From contig NZ_QGGV01000002.1 of assembly GCF_003148765.1 (NCBI RefSeq), positions 186,001-250,000 on the forward strand: a DNA stretch of 64,000 bases, read 5' to 3'. The position numbers and the translations under genes were made by a program. Of this stretch, positions 1 to 9,109 are shown in pieces; position 1 is the first letter of the stretch; each line of letters begins with the position of its first letter. This DNA comes from Silicimonas algicola (GTDB taxonomy: Bacteria; Pseudomonadota; Alphaproteobacteria; Rhodobacterales; Rhodobacteraceae). The notes below the pieces were generated by a model. The model saw only the letters and a program-made list of their open reading frames with translations. It did not search any database and was not told the origin of the DNA.

Positions 1-57
1 CCCGAGCCTTGTCCTGGATCAACCCGGTTTCATCGGCCCGGAAATATCCCGGGGAGC

Positions 58-78
58 GCGAGGGGCAGCGCCCCTCGC
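58..78 (-). terminator. stem-loop downstream of pdhC
   Basis: A perfect 9-bp inverted repeat (GCGAGGGGC / GCCCCTCGC, 3-base loop) lies 10 bases past the pdhC stop codon. Reading on the minus strand it is followed by a short CCCCGGGATATTT stretch rather than a clean U-tract. It probably ends the pdh transcript. The strength is not certain because the T-run is weak. Confidence 0.55.
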
Positions 79-88
79 CGGGCCTTGG

Positions 89-1429
89 TCAGGCCAGCAT
101 CCCCATGGGGTTCTCGAGGTTGGCCTTGATCGCCTCGAGCAGCTGCGCGCCGAGCGCTCCGTCGATGACGCGGTGGTCGACCGACAGCGTCACGCTCATC
201 ACCGTCGCGACCTCGATTTCACCCGCGTCGTTGACGACGGGCTTCTTCACTCCGGCACCGACCGCAAGGATCGCGCCGTGAGGCGGGTTGATGACGGCGT
301 CGAAGTTGTCGATGCCGAACATGCCCAGGTTCGAAACGGCGAAGCTGCCGCCCTGGTATTCGTCGGGCGCCAGCTTGCGGTCGCGTGCGCGGGCGGCGAG
401 GTCCTTCATCTGCGCCGACAGGGTCGAGAGCGATTTCTGCTCGGCGTCCCGCAGGACAGGCGTGAACAATCCGCCTTCGATGGCGACGGCCACCGCCACG
501 TCGGACGGCTTCAGCTTCAGGATACGGTCGCCCGCCCAGACCGCGTTTGCGTCCGGTACCTGCTGCAGCGCCAGCGCGCAGGCCTTGATGATGAAGTCGT
601 TGACCGACAGCTTCACGCCGCGCGCCTCGAGCTGCTTGTTGAGTTGACCCCGAAAGGCCATCAGGGCGTCGAGCCGGATGTCGCGGCGCAGGTAGAAGTG
701 CGGGATCGTCTGCTTGGCCTCGGTCAGGCGGGCGGCGATCGTCTTGCGCATACCGTCGAGCTTGACCTCCTGGTACTCCCGGCCCTGATACATCCGGGCG
801 ACGGCATCTGCACCCAGTCCGGCGGGCATCGCGGGCTTCTGGCCCTCGGTCGCCTTCGGCGCCTCGGCGGCGGGTGCGGCGGCCTTGCCGGGTTCGGCGG
901 TCTCGACGTCGGCCTTCACGATCCGGCCCTTCGGTCCCGATCCCTTGACCTGGTTCAGGTCGAGGCCCTTGTCCTTGGCGATCCGGCGCGCCAGCGGCGA
1001 GGCGAAGACGCGTTCGCCCTTGTTCTCGGACGCCTCGACCTTCGGAGCGGAGGCCTGACCGTCGTCGCCGCGGCCATAGCCCTTCTGCGGTTCGGTCGCG
1101 GAGGAGGCGCCGGCCGGAGCCGTCTTGGGGTCGGCCTCCTTCTTGGGCGCTTTGGCTTTCGTGTCGCCCAAGTCATCCGCGCTTTCGCCGTCGGCGAGAA
1201 TTACGGCGATCGGCGTGTTGACCTTCACGCCCTCGGTGCCCTCGGCCACGAGAAGCTTGCCGACGGTGCCTTCGTCCACCGCCTCGAACTCCATCGTCGC
1301 CTTGTCGGTCTCGATCTCGGCCAAAAGGTCGCCCGACGAGACGGTGTCGCCTTCCTTGACCAGCCATTTCGCCAGTGTGCCCTCCTCCATCGTGGGGGAG
1401 AGTGCGGGCATAAGGATTTCTATCGGCAT
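89..1429 (-). CDS. pdhC: pyruvate dehydrogenase complex E2, dihydrolipoamide acetyltransferase
   Basis: This protein transfers the acetyl group made by E1 to CoA in the cytoplasmic pyruvate dehydrogenase complex. At 446 aa it has the usual E2 layout: an N-terminal lipoyl domain (residues 1-80, lipoylated Lys43 in [11 protein letters not shown]), an Ala/Pro/Lys-rich linker, a peripheral-subunit-binding domain (about 140-175, [14 protein letters not shown]), a second linker, and the catalytic domain with the DHRVIDG motif (His419, Asp423). It starts 13 bases after the pdhB stop, so the two are co-transcribed. The E3 gene is not visible and may lie beyond the left edge. The family assignment is firm. 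Confidence 0.97.
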   Translation of the reverse strand: MPIEILMPALSPTMEEGTLAKWLVKEGDTVSSGDLLAEIETDKATMEFEAVDEGTVGKLLVAEGTEGVKVNTPIAVILADGESADDLGDTKAKAPKKEADPKTAPAGASSATEPQKGYGRGDDGQASAPKVEASENKGERVFASPLARRIAKDKGLDLNQVKGSGPKGRIVKADVETAEPGKAAAPAAEAPKATEGQKPAMPAGLGADAVARMYQGREYQEVKLDGMRKTIAARLTEAKQTIPHFYLRRDIRLDALMAFRGQLNKQLEARGVKLSVNDFIIKACALALQQVPDANAVWAGDRILKLKPSDVAVAVAIEGGLFTPVLRDAEQKSLSTLSAQMKDLAARARDRKLAPDEYQGGSFAVSNLGMFGIDNFDAVINPPHGAILAVGAGVKKPVVNDAGEIEVATVMSVTLSVDHRVIDGALGAQLLEAIKANLENPMGMLA

Positions 1430-1442
1430 CGCGGTTCCCCCC

Positions 1443-2810
1443 TCAGCGATATGTCACGGCCTTCACCGCATCGATCACCTCTTTCACGCTGGTCAGCGCC
1501 AGCTTCTCGAGGTTCGCGGCATAAGGCATGGGCACGTCCTTGCCGGTGCATTTCAACACCGGCGCATCGAGATAGTCGAAGGCCTCGCGCATGATCTCGG
1601 ACCCGATGTGGTCGGACATGCAGGCGACAGGCCAGGCCTCTTCGATGGTGACGCAGCGGTTGGTCTTCTTCACGCTCTCGATCACGGTCGCCATGTCGAG
1701 GGGGCGCAACGTGCGGAGGTCGATGACCTCGGCTGCGATGCCCTCTTTCGCCAGTTCGTCGGCGGCCTGAAGGGCGTAGGTCATGCCTATGCCCCAGGAG
1801 ACGAGCGTCACATCCTCGCCCTCGCGCCAGATACGGGCCTTGCCGAAGGGAATGGTGAAGTCGCCGATCTTCGGCACGTCGAAGCTGCGGCCGTAGAGGA
1901 TCTCGTTCTCAAGGAAGACGACCGGGTTCGGATCGCGGATCGCCTGCTTCAGAAGGCCCTTCGCATCCGCGGCCGAATAGGGCTGCACGACCTTGAGGCC
2001 GGGGACCGAAGAATACCACGCCGCGTAGTCCTGGCTGTGCTGTGCGCCGACGCGGGCGGCAGCACCGTTCGGACCGCGGAAGACGATCGGCGTCCCCATC
2101 TGCCCGCCCGACATGTAGAGCGTCTTGGCGGCCGAGTTGATGATCTGGTCGATGGCCTGCATCGCGAAGTTCCAGGTCATGAACTCGACGATGGGACGAA
2201 GGCCGCCCCAGGATGCGCCGACGCCGATGCCGGCGAAACCATGCTCGGTGATCGGCGTATCGACCACGCGGCGGGCGCCGAATTCGTCCAGAAGACCCTG
2301 TGTGATCTTGTAGGCGCCCTGGTACTCGGCCACCTCCTCGCCCATGACGAAGACAGTGTCGTCGCGGCGCATCTCTTCGGCCATCGCGTCGCGGAGCGCT
2401 TCGCGGACCGTCGTCGACACCATCTCGGTGCCTGCGGGATAATCGGGCTCCTTGGCGCGGCTCCCGACGGCCTTCGCCTTGGCGGGCGCGGGGGCAGGGG
2501 CCTCGGCCTTTTCCGCGGGCGCCTCATCCTTCGACGGCGCTTCGGTCTCGACGTCGTCGGCGCTTTCGCCCTCCTCGACGAGGACGGCAATTGGAGTGTT
2601 GACCTTCACACCCTCGGTCCCCTCGGCGACGAGGAGCTTGCCCACGGTGCCCTCGTCCACGGCCTCGAACTCCATCGTCGCTTTGTCGGTCTCGATCTCG
2701 GCCAGGATATCGCCGGACGAAACCGTGTCGCCCTCCTTCACCAGCCATTTGGCCAGCGTGCCTTCCTCCATCGTGGGGGAGAGTGCGGGCATCAGAATCT
2801 GTGTCGCCAT
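1443..2810 (-). CDS. pdhB: pyruvate dehydrogenase E1 component, beta subunit, with N-terminal lipoyl domain
   Basis: E1 beta pairs with E1 alpha to decarboxylate pyruvate using thiamine diphosphate. The start chosen is the ATG at 2810 ([17 protein letters not shown]); a longer open frame runs upstream but overlaps pdhA in an unlikely way. The 455-aa product has a lipoyl domain at residues 1-80 with Lys43 in ETDKATM, an acidic/Ala-Pro linker (about 85-130), then the transketolase-like beta subunit ([14 protein letters not shown] ... to the C-terminus). Plain E1 beta is about 330 aa. The extra lipoyl domain is known in several alphaproteobacterial PDH complexes. Its first 80 residues are almost identical to those of the neighbouring E2, suggesting duplication or gene conversion. 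Confidence 0.97.
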   Translation of the reverse strand: MATQILMPALSPTMEEGTLAKWLVKEGDTVSSGDILAEIETDKATMEFEAVDEGTVGKLLVAEGTEGVKVNTPIAVLVEEGESADDVETEAPSKDEAPAEKAEAPAPAPAKAKAVGSRAKEPDYPAGTEMVSTTVREALRDAMAEEMRRDDTVFVMGEEVAEYQGAYKITQGLLDEFGARRVVDTPITEHGFAGIGVGASWGGLRPIVEFMTWNFAMQAIDQIINSAAKTLYMSGGQMGTPIVFRGPNGAAARVGAQHSQDYAAWYSSVPGLKVVQPYSAADAKGLLKQAIRDPNPVVFLENEILYGRSFDVPKIGDFTIPFGKARIWREGEDVTLVSWGIGMTYALQAADELAKEGIAAEVIDLRTLRPLDMATVIESVKKTNRCVTIEEAWPVACMSDHIGSEIMREAFDYLDAPVLKCTGKDVPMPYAANLEKLALTSVKEVIDAVKAVTYR

Positions 2811-2824
2811 GGTCCTGTCTCCCC

Positions 2825-3850
2825 TCAGGCGTTCTGCGGCGCGCGGACGCCGTCTTCGACGATGATGTCGGTCCAAAGCTGCTCGAGCCCGGGCTCGGGG
2901 CTTTCTTTCGAATACTCCGCCGCCTCGTTCACGATGTCCTTGATCTCCTTGTCGATCGCCTTGAGCTCGTCCTCGGTCGCGTCGCCCTCCAGAAGTCGGC
3001 GGCGTACCTGCTCGATGGCGTCGCGCTCTTCGCGCATCTTCTGGACCTCGTCGCGGGTGCGGTACTTGGCCGGATCCGACATCGAGTGGCCGCGATAGCG
3101 GTAGGTCATCATCTCGAGGATGTACGGACCCTTCCCGGCGCGGCAATGCTCGACCGCCTTCTGGCCCGCGGCGCGGACGGCAAGGACGTCCATGCCGTCG
3201 ACCGCCTCGCCCTCGATCCCGTAGGCCGCGCCACGCTCCCACAGCGAGATCGACTTGGTCGCGCGCTTGACGCTCGTTCCCATGGCGTACTGGTTGTTCT
3301 CGATCACGAAGATCACCGGCAGATCCCAGAGTTCGGCCATGTTGTAGGTCTCATAGACCTGGCCCTGGTTCGCCGCGCCGTCGCCGAAATAGGTGAAGGT
3401 GACGCGGTCGTTGCCCTTGTACTTGTCAGAGAAGGCGAGTCCCGCGCCCAGTGGAACGTTTGCGCCGACAATCCCGTGTCCACCGTAGAAATGTGCATCT
3501 TTCGAGAACATGTGCATCGAGCCGCCCTTGCCTTTGGACAGCCCGCCCTCACGCCCCGTCAGCTCGGCCATGACCCCTTTCGGGTCCATCCCGCAGGCCA
3601 GCATGTGGCCGTGATCGCGATAGGTCGTGATGCGCTTGTCACCCTCCTCGGCGGCGGATTCGAGTCCCACGACGACCGCCTCCTGGCCGATGTAGAGGTG
3701 GCAGAACCCGCCGATCAGACCCATCCCGTAAAGCTGTCCTGCCTTCTCCTCGAACCGGCGGATCAACAGCATCTCCCGGTAATACTTGAGCAAATCGTCT
3801 TTGGATGCGTTGGATTTCGCGGCGGTGCGCGTCGCCTTCCTGGCGGCCAT
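2825..3850 (-). CDS. pdhA: pyruvate dehydrogenase E1 component, alpha subunit
   Basis: This subunit binds thiamine diphosphate and starts the oxidative decarboxylation of pyruvate. The start at 3850 ([12 protein letters not shown]) is preferred over an in-frame start 9 codons upstream because a strong ribosome site (GGGAGGAG) sits just before it. The 341-aa product shows the E1 alpha core: [15 protein letters not shown] near the N-terminus, the GDGAANQGQ...ENNQYAMG thiamine-diphosphate motif, and the phosphorylation-loop-like [16 protein letters not shown]. It is first in the pdhA-pdhB-pdhC operon, 14 bases before pdhB. Confidence 0.97.
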   Translation of the reverse strand: MAARKATRTAAKSNASKDDLLKYYREMLLIRRFEEKAGQLYGMGLIGGFCHLYIGQEAVVVGLESAAEEGDKRITTYRDHGHMLACGMDPKGVMAELTGREGGLSKGKGGSMHMFSKDAHFYGGHGIVGANVPLGAGLAFSDKYKGNDRVTFTYFGDGAANQGQVYETYNMAELWDLPVIFVIENNQYAMGTSVKRATKSISLWERGAAYGIEGEAVDGMDVLAVRAAGQKAVEHCRAGKGPYILEMMTYRYRGHSMSDPAKYRTRDEVQKMREERDAIEQVRRRLLEGDATEDELKAIDKEIKDIVNEAAEYSKESPEPGLEQLWTDIIVEDGVRAPQNA

Positions 3851-3878
3851 CGGCGGTCTCCTCCCTGGATCTGGCAAG

Positions 3879-3898
3879 ATAGTTGAGCGTTAAACTAT
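3879..3898 (-). promoter_or_regulatory. inverted repeat upstream of pdhA
   Basis: ATAGTT and AACTAT form a perfect 6-bp inverted repeat with an 8-base spacer, 29-48 bases before the pdhA start. The position suits an operator over the promoter or leader of the pdh operon. Which regulator would bind is unknown, and a chance palindrome is possible. Confidence 0.3.
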
Positions 3899-4058
3899 TC
3901 CCCACACCATACACTTTCGTGGTGAGCGCGCAACTGACGCGAAAGAACCGAAGCGCAGGCCTCCCTCGTCGCAAAGTGCCATGAAAAAGTCTTGTTCTGC
4001 ACAAAATAGCGACGGATTTCCCTTGGTCGAGAAATGAAAAGAATCTATGTTCACCATC

Positions 4059-4087
4059 ACGTAACTTGCATGTACGTAACTTGCATG
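4059..4087. repeat. 14-bp tandem direct repeat before the VPLPA gene
   Basis: ACGTAACTTGCATG occurs at 4059-4072 and again at 4074-4087, a 15-base period, ending 14 bases before the ATG at 4102. Two turns of a repeat this close to a start could be a double operator, or the result of slipped-strand duplication. Confidence 0.6.
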
Positions 4088-4101
4088 GTGGGGATTTTTC
4101 C

Positions 4102-4612
4102 ATGTTCATGAAGACAACACTTGCTGCTCTGGCCGGCTGGTGTGGCGCAGGCGGCGACCCTGGTCACCGTCCTCGACAGGGACCCTTTCCCTCGGGATCT
4201 GGTTCTTGCGGACTACGGTATCGACTCTCCCGCGCTCTACAAGTGCGACGAGATGGACGCCGGATCCTGCACTGATGAATACGCCGGCAGCCCGCTTGGA
4301 TCGTTCTCCGTGCTTTTCGATACCGACAGCACGACCAGCGGCACGTGGAGCTGGAACGGCGAGGGCGACTACTCGCCTCACTACATGGCCGTGAAGGCAG
4401 GTCAGCTGCGGAACAATGGCGGCGTCGCCATCTATGATCTCGAAGGCGCCACGAGCGGCACCTGGAGCACCATGGACCTGGCCTGGAAGGACGTGTCGCA
4501 CATCGCGTTCTTCAATACTGGCGTCAGCGAAGTCCCGCTTCCGGCTTCGGCGCTTCTGCTTCTTGGTGGAATGGGCGGCCTCGCGGCCATCCGTCGCCGC
4601 AAGAAAGCCTGA
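4102..4612 (+). CDS. VPLPA-CTERM sorted exported protein with a frameshift in the signal peptide
   Basis: The C-terminus (SEVPLPASALLLLGGMGGLAAIRRRKKA region) is a VPLPA-CTERM sorting signal: VPLPA motif, hydrophobic helix and Arg/Lys cluster. Such proteins are exported and processed by an exosortase. The body is about 120 aa, rich in Gly, Ser, Asp and Thr, with no domain recognised. The natural signal peptide begins at ATG 4102 or 4108 (MFMKTTLAALA) but is one frame off from the body, which continues as AGVAQAATLV. Removing one base within GGCCGGC near 4131-4137 would give an ordinary signal peptide ending AQA. The uninterrupted frame can only begin at a TTG at 4121. So this is a sequencing error, a pseudogene, or a protein with an odd start. 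Confidence 0.75.
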
Positions 4613-4633
4613 GCTTCAAGAAACCTCGTGACA

Positions 4634-4655
4634 GGGCGCCTTCGGGCGCCCTTTT
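4634..4655 (+). terminator. rho-independent terminator after the VPLPA gene
   Basis: GGGCGCC / GGCGCCC forms a perfect 7-bp stem around a TTCG tetraloop and is followed by TTTT. It starts 22 bases after the stop codon. Confidence 0.9.
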
Positions 4656-4755
4656 GCTTTGGCGTGTGGGTTGGCCGGGCAGGGGCGCCAACGTCCAAGC
4701 CAGGATTGTAATTGGTTGTTATCAACGTAAGATCGCCGGAAGAGGAGATCTGCGC

Positions 4756-5274
4756 ATGATCCTGTTCCTGCACGGCGCCAACGTGGACGCCGACTACCTG
4801 ACGCCTTCCAATTATCCGCTGCTGAGACGGCTCGCCTCGCTTGCGCCAGTCGAAGCCCCTCTCATCCAGGGAGACTGGTTGGATGCGTTTGACGGGCTGC
4901 TCACGTCCCTCGGCCCGGACGACGCAATCGTCGGGCATTCGCACGGCGGAGCGATGGCGCTGAAATGGATCGCCGAACGTGCACCGGGCAAGGCGTTGTC
5001 CTCGTTCGTCGGTTGCGCCATGCCGGTCTGGGGACAACCCGACTGGGACATGTCGGAGTTCTGCCTTCCAGCCGATACCGAGGGCGCCTTCGACGCCCTC
5101 GGTCGCGTGACCATTCTTCAGGCGCAGGATGACCAGATTGTCGATCCGGCACATGCAGACCTTTACGGCGCGCGGATCGCCGGGGCGAGGGTAAGACACT
5201 TGCGGAAGGGCGGGCATGACCTCGACGATGCCGAGACGACCGAGGCCCTCGCGAAAGCGCTGGGGCTCAGTTGA
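4756..5274 (+). CDS. alpha/beta hydrolase (small serine esterase-like)
   Basis: A 172-aa alpha/beta hydrolase. The start at 4756 (MILFLHGANVDADYL) is chosen because an AGAGGAG ribosome site precedes it and LFLHG is the usual first strand with oxyanion-hole HG. The nucleophile elbow is GHSHGGA (Ser), with a late Asp in AQDDQIVDPAH and a His in RKGGHDLDD, giving a complete Ser-Asp-His set. Length is close to the small RBBP9/YdeN-type hydrolases. The substrate cannot be told. It ends in an 8-base convergent overlap with the FtsB-like gene. Confidence 0.8.
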   Translation: MILFLHGANVDADYLTPSNYPLLRRLASLAPVEAPLIQGDWLDAFDGLLTSLGPDDAIVGHSHGGAMALKWIAERAPGKALSSFVGCAMPVWGQPDWDMSEFCLPADTEGAFDALGRVTILQAQDDQIVDPAHADLYGARIAGARVRHLRKGGHDLDDAETTEALAKALGLS

Positions 5275-5566
5275 GGATGATCTCGTCCGACCGGACCAGG
5301 CCCAGGACGTCGCGCGCCTGCTCGTCTAGCAGATCGAGGTCGAGGTAAGTATCGGACAGGCGTTTCGTCTTGTTCTCGAGCGCTGCGACCTCGGCCGCCA
5401 GCCGCTCCCTCTCGACAGCCAGCGTCATCGCCTCGGCTTCGATCTCGACCCGGCGGAACAGGCCGAAATCGCCCTGCACGCTCGCGAACAGGAAATAGAC
5501 GCCAAGCGAAAACATCAGTGCGAAATAGGCGACGACGCCAAGGCCGGGTCTGTTGAGTGCGGTCAA
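5267..5566 (-). CDS. FtsB/DivIC-family septum formation initiator
   Basis: A 99-aa protein with one transmembrane segment (about residues 10-30, VVAYFALMFSLGVYFLFASV) followed by a heptad-rich coiled coil (about 38-72, ERERLAAEVAALENKTKRL) and a short C-terminal tail. This is the architecture of FtsB/DivIC, the bitopic division protein that joins FtsL and FtsQ at the septum. In Rhodobacterales this gene usually lies near enolase or the pdh genes, which fits the context. Identity with ftsB is by architecture, not by a diagnostic motif. Confidence 0.8.
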   Translation of the reverse strand: MTALNRPGLGVVAYFALMFSLGVYFLFASVQGDFGLFRRVEIEAEAMTLAVERERLAAEVAALENKTKRLSDTYLDLDLLDEQARDVLGLVRSDEIILN

Positions 5567-5678
5567 GTTACTGCCTCTTCGTCCATCCTCTGCGGGATGG
5601 CGTCGACCCTGATTCTGTCATGGTGATTCGCCGAAGAAAACCCCTTATTTCAAGGGCTCGGCAATATACTACGCGAGC

Positions 5679-5701
5679 GGCGCCCGGATGGTCCGGGCGC
5701 C
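5679..5701 (-). terminator. stem-loop downstream of the aldolase gene
   Basis: A perfect 10-bp inverted repeat (GGCGCCCGGA / TCCGGGCGCC, 3-base loop) lies 7 bases past the aldolase stop on the minus strand. There is no clear T-run, so termination may be partial. Confidence 0.6.
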
Positions 5702-5707
5702 CTCGGT

Positions 5708-6586
5708 TCAGGTGATCGAGGCGCGGTAGATCGAGTCGATCGTCTCGGCCAGCGTGGCGTTGAACTCTTCGTCCGACTGCTGGTCCGACAGCCCCTCGCT
5801 CAGGGCGCGGCTGAAGCTGGCGATCATGCCGTGGTTCTGCGCGAGAAGCGCGTTGGCCTCGTCGCGCGAATAGCCGCCCGAAAGGGCGACGACACGCATG
5901 ACCTTCGGATGGTCGATCAACGGCTTGTAGAAATCGGCCTCCGAGGGCAGCGACAGCTTCAGCATGACCTCCTCGTCCATCGCGTCCATCGCCTCCATCA
6001 GCGCGTCGCGCAGGATCGCCTCGGCCTCGGCCTTGTCGGCGATCTTGATGTTGACCTCCGGCTCCAGGATCGGGACGAGGCCGTGGCCAAGGATACGCTT
6101 CCCGACCTCGGCTTGCTGCGCGACGTTGCGGCGGATGCCGCCTTCGTTCGCCGCGTTGATGACCGAGCGCATCTTGGTGCCGAAGACGCCCTTGTCCTTC
6201 GCGCGCTTCAGAAGACCGTCGAGGTCGCCCATGTCCTTCATGATCTGCACGCCGTCGGCTTCGTCCTCGAGCCCCTTGTCGCACTTCAGGAAGGGGACGA
6301 CGCCCTTCTTCTCCCACAGGTACGTCGGCGCGGGAATTTCGTCGAAGTCGCGGTCCATCGTCATCTCGAAGAGGATGGCGCCGATGACCTTGTCGCCGAT
6401 GAAGGCGGGCGCCTTCACGATCCGCGCGCGCATCTCGTGGATGAGGTCGAACATCTCGTCCTCGGAGGAATAGCGGTCTTCGTCGATCCCGTAGAGCTTG
6501 AGCGCCTTTGGGGTCGAACCGCCCGACTGGTCCAGCGCCGCGACGAAGCCCTTGCCGGTGCGCATCCGTTCCGCTTGTGTGACCAT
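5708..6586 (-). CDS. fda: fructose-bisphosphate aldolase, class I
   Basis: Cleaves fructose 1,6-bisphosphate to dihydroxyacetone phosphate and glyceraldehyde 3-phosphate through a Schiff base. The start at 6586 (MVTQAERMRTGKGF) has a GAGG ribosome site; a longer frame upstream has no family similarity. The 292-aa length is that of the bacterial class I aldolase family. Visible landmarks are FVAALDQSGGSTPKAL at the N-terminus, PILEPEVNI in the core, MLKLSLPSEAD (candidate Schiff-base Lys) and VALSGGYSRDEAN in the phosphate-binding region. It lies 91 bases downstream of pgk on the same strand, a probable glycolytic/gluconeogenic operon. Confidence 0.95.
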   Translation of the reverse strand: MVTQAERMRTGKGFVAALDQSGGSTPKALKLYGIDEDRYSSEDEMFDLIHEMRARIVKAPAFIGDKVIGAILFEMTMDRDFDEIPAPTYLWEKKGVVPFLKCDKGLEDEADGVQIMKDMGDLDGLLKRAKDKGVFGTKMRSVINAANEGGIRRNVAQQAEVGKRILGHGLVPILEPEVNIKIADKAEAEAILRDALMEAMDAMDEEVMLKLSLPSEADFYKPLIDHPKVMRVVALSGGYSRDEANALLAQNHGMIASFSRALSEGLSDQQSDEEFNATLAETIDSIYRASIT

Positions 6587-6677
6587 GATATCCTCGTTCC
6601 TTTGCACGTTCCGGCCCCTCTTGCGGGGGGCATTGCCGCCTGTCAACGCTGGTGCCGCTAACGGCGCGCCGATTGGC

Positions 6678-7871
6678 TCAGTCCTGGTCGAGCGCCGCCA
6701 CACCGGGCAGGGTCTTGCCTTCCATCCATTCGAGGAAGGCGCCCCCCGCAGCTGAGACATAGGTGAAATCGTCGGCCACGCCAGCCGCGTTCAGCGCCGC
6801 GACCGTATCGCCGCCGCCCGCGACCGAGACGAGGTGGCCCGCCTTCGTCAACTCTGCCGCTTTCCGTGCCGCAGCGACCGTGGCGGCATCGAAGGGTTCG
6901 ATCTCGAAGGCGCCGAGCGGGCCGTTCCAGATCAGCGTCTTCGCGCCCTCGAAGACCTGAGCGATGCGCGCCACGGTCTCGGGCCCGGCGTCCAGGATCA
7001 TGCGGTCGGACGGGCAGGCGTCCGCGGGCACCGTCACATGGTCGGCGTGGGCCTTGAACTCGGTCGCGCAGACTACATCCACAGGCAGCACGATCTCGCA
7101 GGCGGCTTCCTCGGCCTTGGCCATGATCTCGCGCACCGTGTCGGCCATGTCGTGTTCGGCCAGCGAGGTGCCGACGTCGTGGCCCTGAGCGGCCAGGAAG
7201 GTGTTCGCCATCCCGCCGCCGATCACCAGCGTGTTCACCTTGCGGACGAGGTTTCCCAGAAGATCGAGCTTCGTCGACACCTTGGCCCCGCCGACGACGG
7301 CCACGACGGGCCGCTCGGGCTCGGTCAGGGCCGCCGTGAGCGCCTTCAACTCTGCCTCCATCAGACGGCCGGCCGCCGACGGCAGGCGGTGTGCGACACC
7401 CTCTGTCGAGGCGTGCGCCCTATGAGCGGCCGAGAAGGCATCGTTGACGTAGACCTCGCCCAAAGCGGCGAGAGAGGCCGCGAACATCGCGTCGTTCTTC
7501 TCTTCGCCCTCGTGGAAGCGCGTGTTCTCCAGAAGCAGGACCTCGCCCTCCTTCAGCGCCGCGACGGCTGTCTTGGCGGGTGCGCCGATGCAATCGTCGG
7601 CGAAGACCACCGGCACGCCCAGGATGCGCTCGACGTCCTCGCGGATCAGCGAGAGCGACATCTCGGGCACGCGCTTTCCCTTCGGGCGGTCGAAATGCGC
7701 CATCAGCACCGGCTTGCCGCCCTTCGCCATGATGTCGCGAATGGTGGGCACGATGCGCTCGATCCGGGTCGCGTCGGTCACGCTTCCGTCCTCGACCGGC
7801 ACGTTCAAATCGACCCGGACCAGCACCGCCTTGCCCTTCATGTCGATGTCGTCGAGCGTCTTCCAGGCCAT
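6678..7871 (-). CDS. pgk: phosphoglycerate kinase
   Basis: Interconverts 1,3-bisphosphoglycerate plus ADP with 3-phosphoglycerate plus ATP. The start at 7871 ([14 protein letters not shown]) follows a GGGAGA ribosome site; an in-frame start 7 codons earlier is less likely. The 397-aa protein has the family landmarks: [11 protein letters not shown], the substrate loop [27 protein letters not shown], and the nucleotide-binding [11 protein letters not shown] near the C-terminus. It heads the pgk-fda pair and diverges from the cyclophilin genes. Confidence 0.97.
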   Translation of the reverse strand: MAWKTLDDIDMKGKAVLVRVDLNVPVEDGSVTDATRIERIVPTIRDIMAKGGKPVLMAHFDRPKGKRVPEMSLSLIREDVERILGVPVVFADDCIGAPAKTAVAALKEGEVLLLENTRFHEGEEKNDAMFAASLAALGEVYVNDAFSAAHRAHASTEGVAHRLPSAAGRLMEAELKALTAALTEPERPVVAVVGGAKVSTKLDLLGNLVRKVNTLVIGGGMANTFLAAQGHDVGTSLAEHDMADTVREIMAKAEEAACEIVLPVDVVCATEFKAHADHVTVPADACPSDRMILDAGPETVARIAQVFEGAKTLIWNGPLGAFEIEPFDAATVAAARKAAELTKAGHLVSVAGGGDTVAALNAAGVADDFTYVSAAGGAFLEWMEGKTLPGVAALDQD

Positions 7872-8019
7872 GTACGTCTCCCGTATGAGCATTCCGTCTC
7901 AACTACGCCATGCCGCGCCCGCGTCAACAGGAGAGGGACCGCGCATCTTGTGACCGGCCCCCTTTCCCTCGCGCGGCCTTCCCTCTAGGGTCCGCCCCGA
8001 CACAAGAAGGAGGCTTCCC

Positions 8020-8526
8020 TTGGCCGAATACGCAAATCCCGAAAACACGATCCTCATCGAGCTGAAGGACGGCACCGTCGCCATCGAGCTTATGTCCGAC
8101 ATCGCGCCGCAACACGCCGCGCGCATGAAGGAACTGGCCCGCGAGGGCGCCTACGACAACGTCGTCTTCCACCGCGTGATCGACGGCTTCATGGCTCAGA
8201 CGGGCGACGTGGAGCACGGCATTCATGGCGAGGGGCTGAACATCCGCCGCGCCGGCACCGGCGGATCGTCGAAGCCCGACGTTCCGGCCGAGTTCAGCCG
8301 CATCCCCCACGACCGCGGCACCCTCGGCGCCGCGCGCAGCCAGAGCCCGAACTCGGCAAACAGCCAGTTCTTTATCAACTTCAAGGACAACCATTTCCTG
8401 AACGGGCAATACACGGTCTATGGCCGCGTCATCAGCGGCATGGAACATGTCGACAAGATCGCACGCGGCGAGCCGCCGATGAACCCCGACAGGATGATCA
8501 GCGTGAAGGTCGCCTCCGATGAATAA
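8020..8526 (+). CDS. cyclophilin-type peptidyl-prolyl cis-trans isomerase, cytoplasmic
   Basis: A 168-aa cyclophilin that speeds cis-trans isomerisation of proline bonds. It uses a TTG start, supported by an AAGGAGG site ending six bases before it (8007-8013). The active-site signature is clear: VVFHRVIDGFMAQTGD, then NSANSQFFINFKDNHFLNGQYTVYGRVI. There is no signal peptide, so it is cytoplasmic. The next gene, a secreted paralogue, begins inside its last codons (8-base overlap), so translation is coupled. Confidence 0.95.
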   Translation: MAEYANPENTILIELKDGTVAIELMSDIAPQHAARMKELAREGAYDNVVFHRVIDGFMAQTGDVEHGIHGEGLNIRRAGTGGSSKPDVPAEFSRIPHDRGTLGAARSQSPNSANSQFFINFKDNHFLNGQYTVYGRVISGMEHVDKIARGEPPMNPDRMISVKVASDE

Positions 8527-9094
8527 GATTTTCCTTTCCTTTTCTCTTTTCGCCGCCCTTGCCGCGACCCCCGCGCTCGCGCAGGAAGACAGCGCCGGCC
8601 CGAACCTCGTTATCGAGGTCGCGGGCGAGGCCAACGGCCGCGTCGTCATCGACCTGTTCGAGGAGACGGCGCCCCAGCACGTCGCCCAGATCGCCGCATT
8701 GGCAGAAGAGGGCGCCTATGACGGCGTCGTCTTCCACCGCGTGATCGACGGCTTCATGGCTCAGACCGGCGATGTCGAATTCGGCAAGTCGGGCGGCGAC
8801 ATGAGCCAGGCCGGCATGGGCGGCTCGTCGCTGCCCGACATCGCGGCCGAGTTCGGCGACATCCCCTTCGACCGTGGCATCGTCGGTATGGCGCGGGCGC
8901 AGGATCCGAACAGCGCCAACAGCCAGTTCTTCATCATGTTCGACGAGGGTCATTTCCTGAACGGCCAGTACACCGTCGTCGGCCGCGTGATCGAGGGCAT
9001 GGACATTGTCGACGCGATCAAGCGCGGCGCTGGTCCGAACGGCTCGGTGTCGGATGGTCCCGACGTCATGCAAGACGTGTCGATTGAGCGCTGA
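8519..9094 (+). CDS. cyclophilin-type peptidyl-prolyl cis-trans isomerase, exported
   Basis: A 191-aa cyclophilin with an N-terminal signal peptide (about residues 1-21, MNKIFLSFSLFAALAATPALA then QEDS), which places it in the periplasm. The core repeats the signature of its upstream neighbour: VVFHRVIDGFMAQTGD and NSANSQFFIMFDEGHFLNGQYTVVGRVI. The two genes evidently arose by tandem duplication, one copy gaining or keeping an export signal. They overlap by 8 bases. Confidence 0.95.
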   Translation: MNKIFLSFSLFAALAATPALAQEDSAGPNLVIEVAGEANGRVVIDLFEETAPQHVAQIAALAEEGAYDGVVFHRVIDGFMAQTGDVEFGKSGGDMSQAGMGGSSLPDIAAEFGDIPFDRGIVGMARAQDPNSANSQFFIMFDEGHFLNGQYTVVGRVIEGMDIVDAIKRGAGPNGSVSDGPDVMQDVSIER

Positions 9095-9109
9095 CGGCAG
9101 GCGCGGGGC

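Noticed and set aside
1125-3098. 657-codon plus-strand open frame antisense to pdhB/pdhC
   Set aside because: It mirrors real minus-strand genes; the long open frame follows from high GC at third positions and has no ribosome site or similarity.
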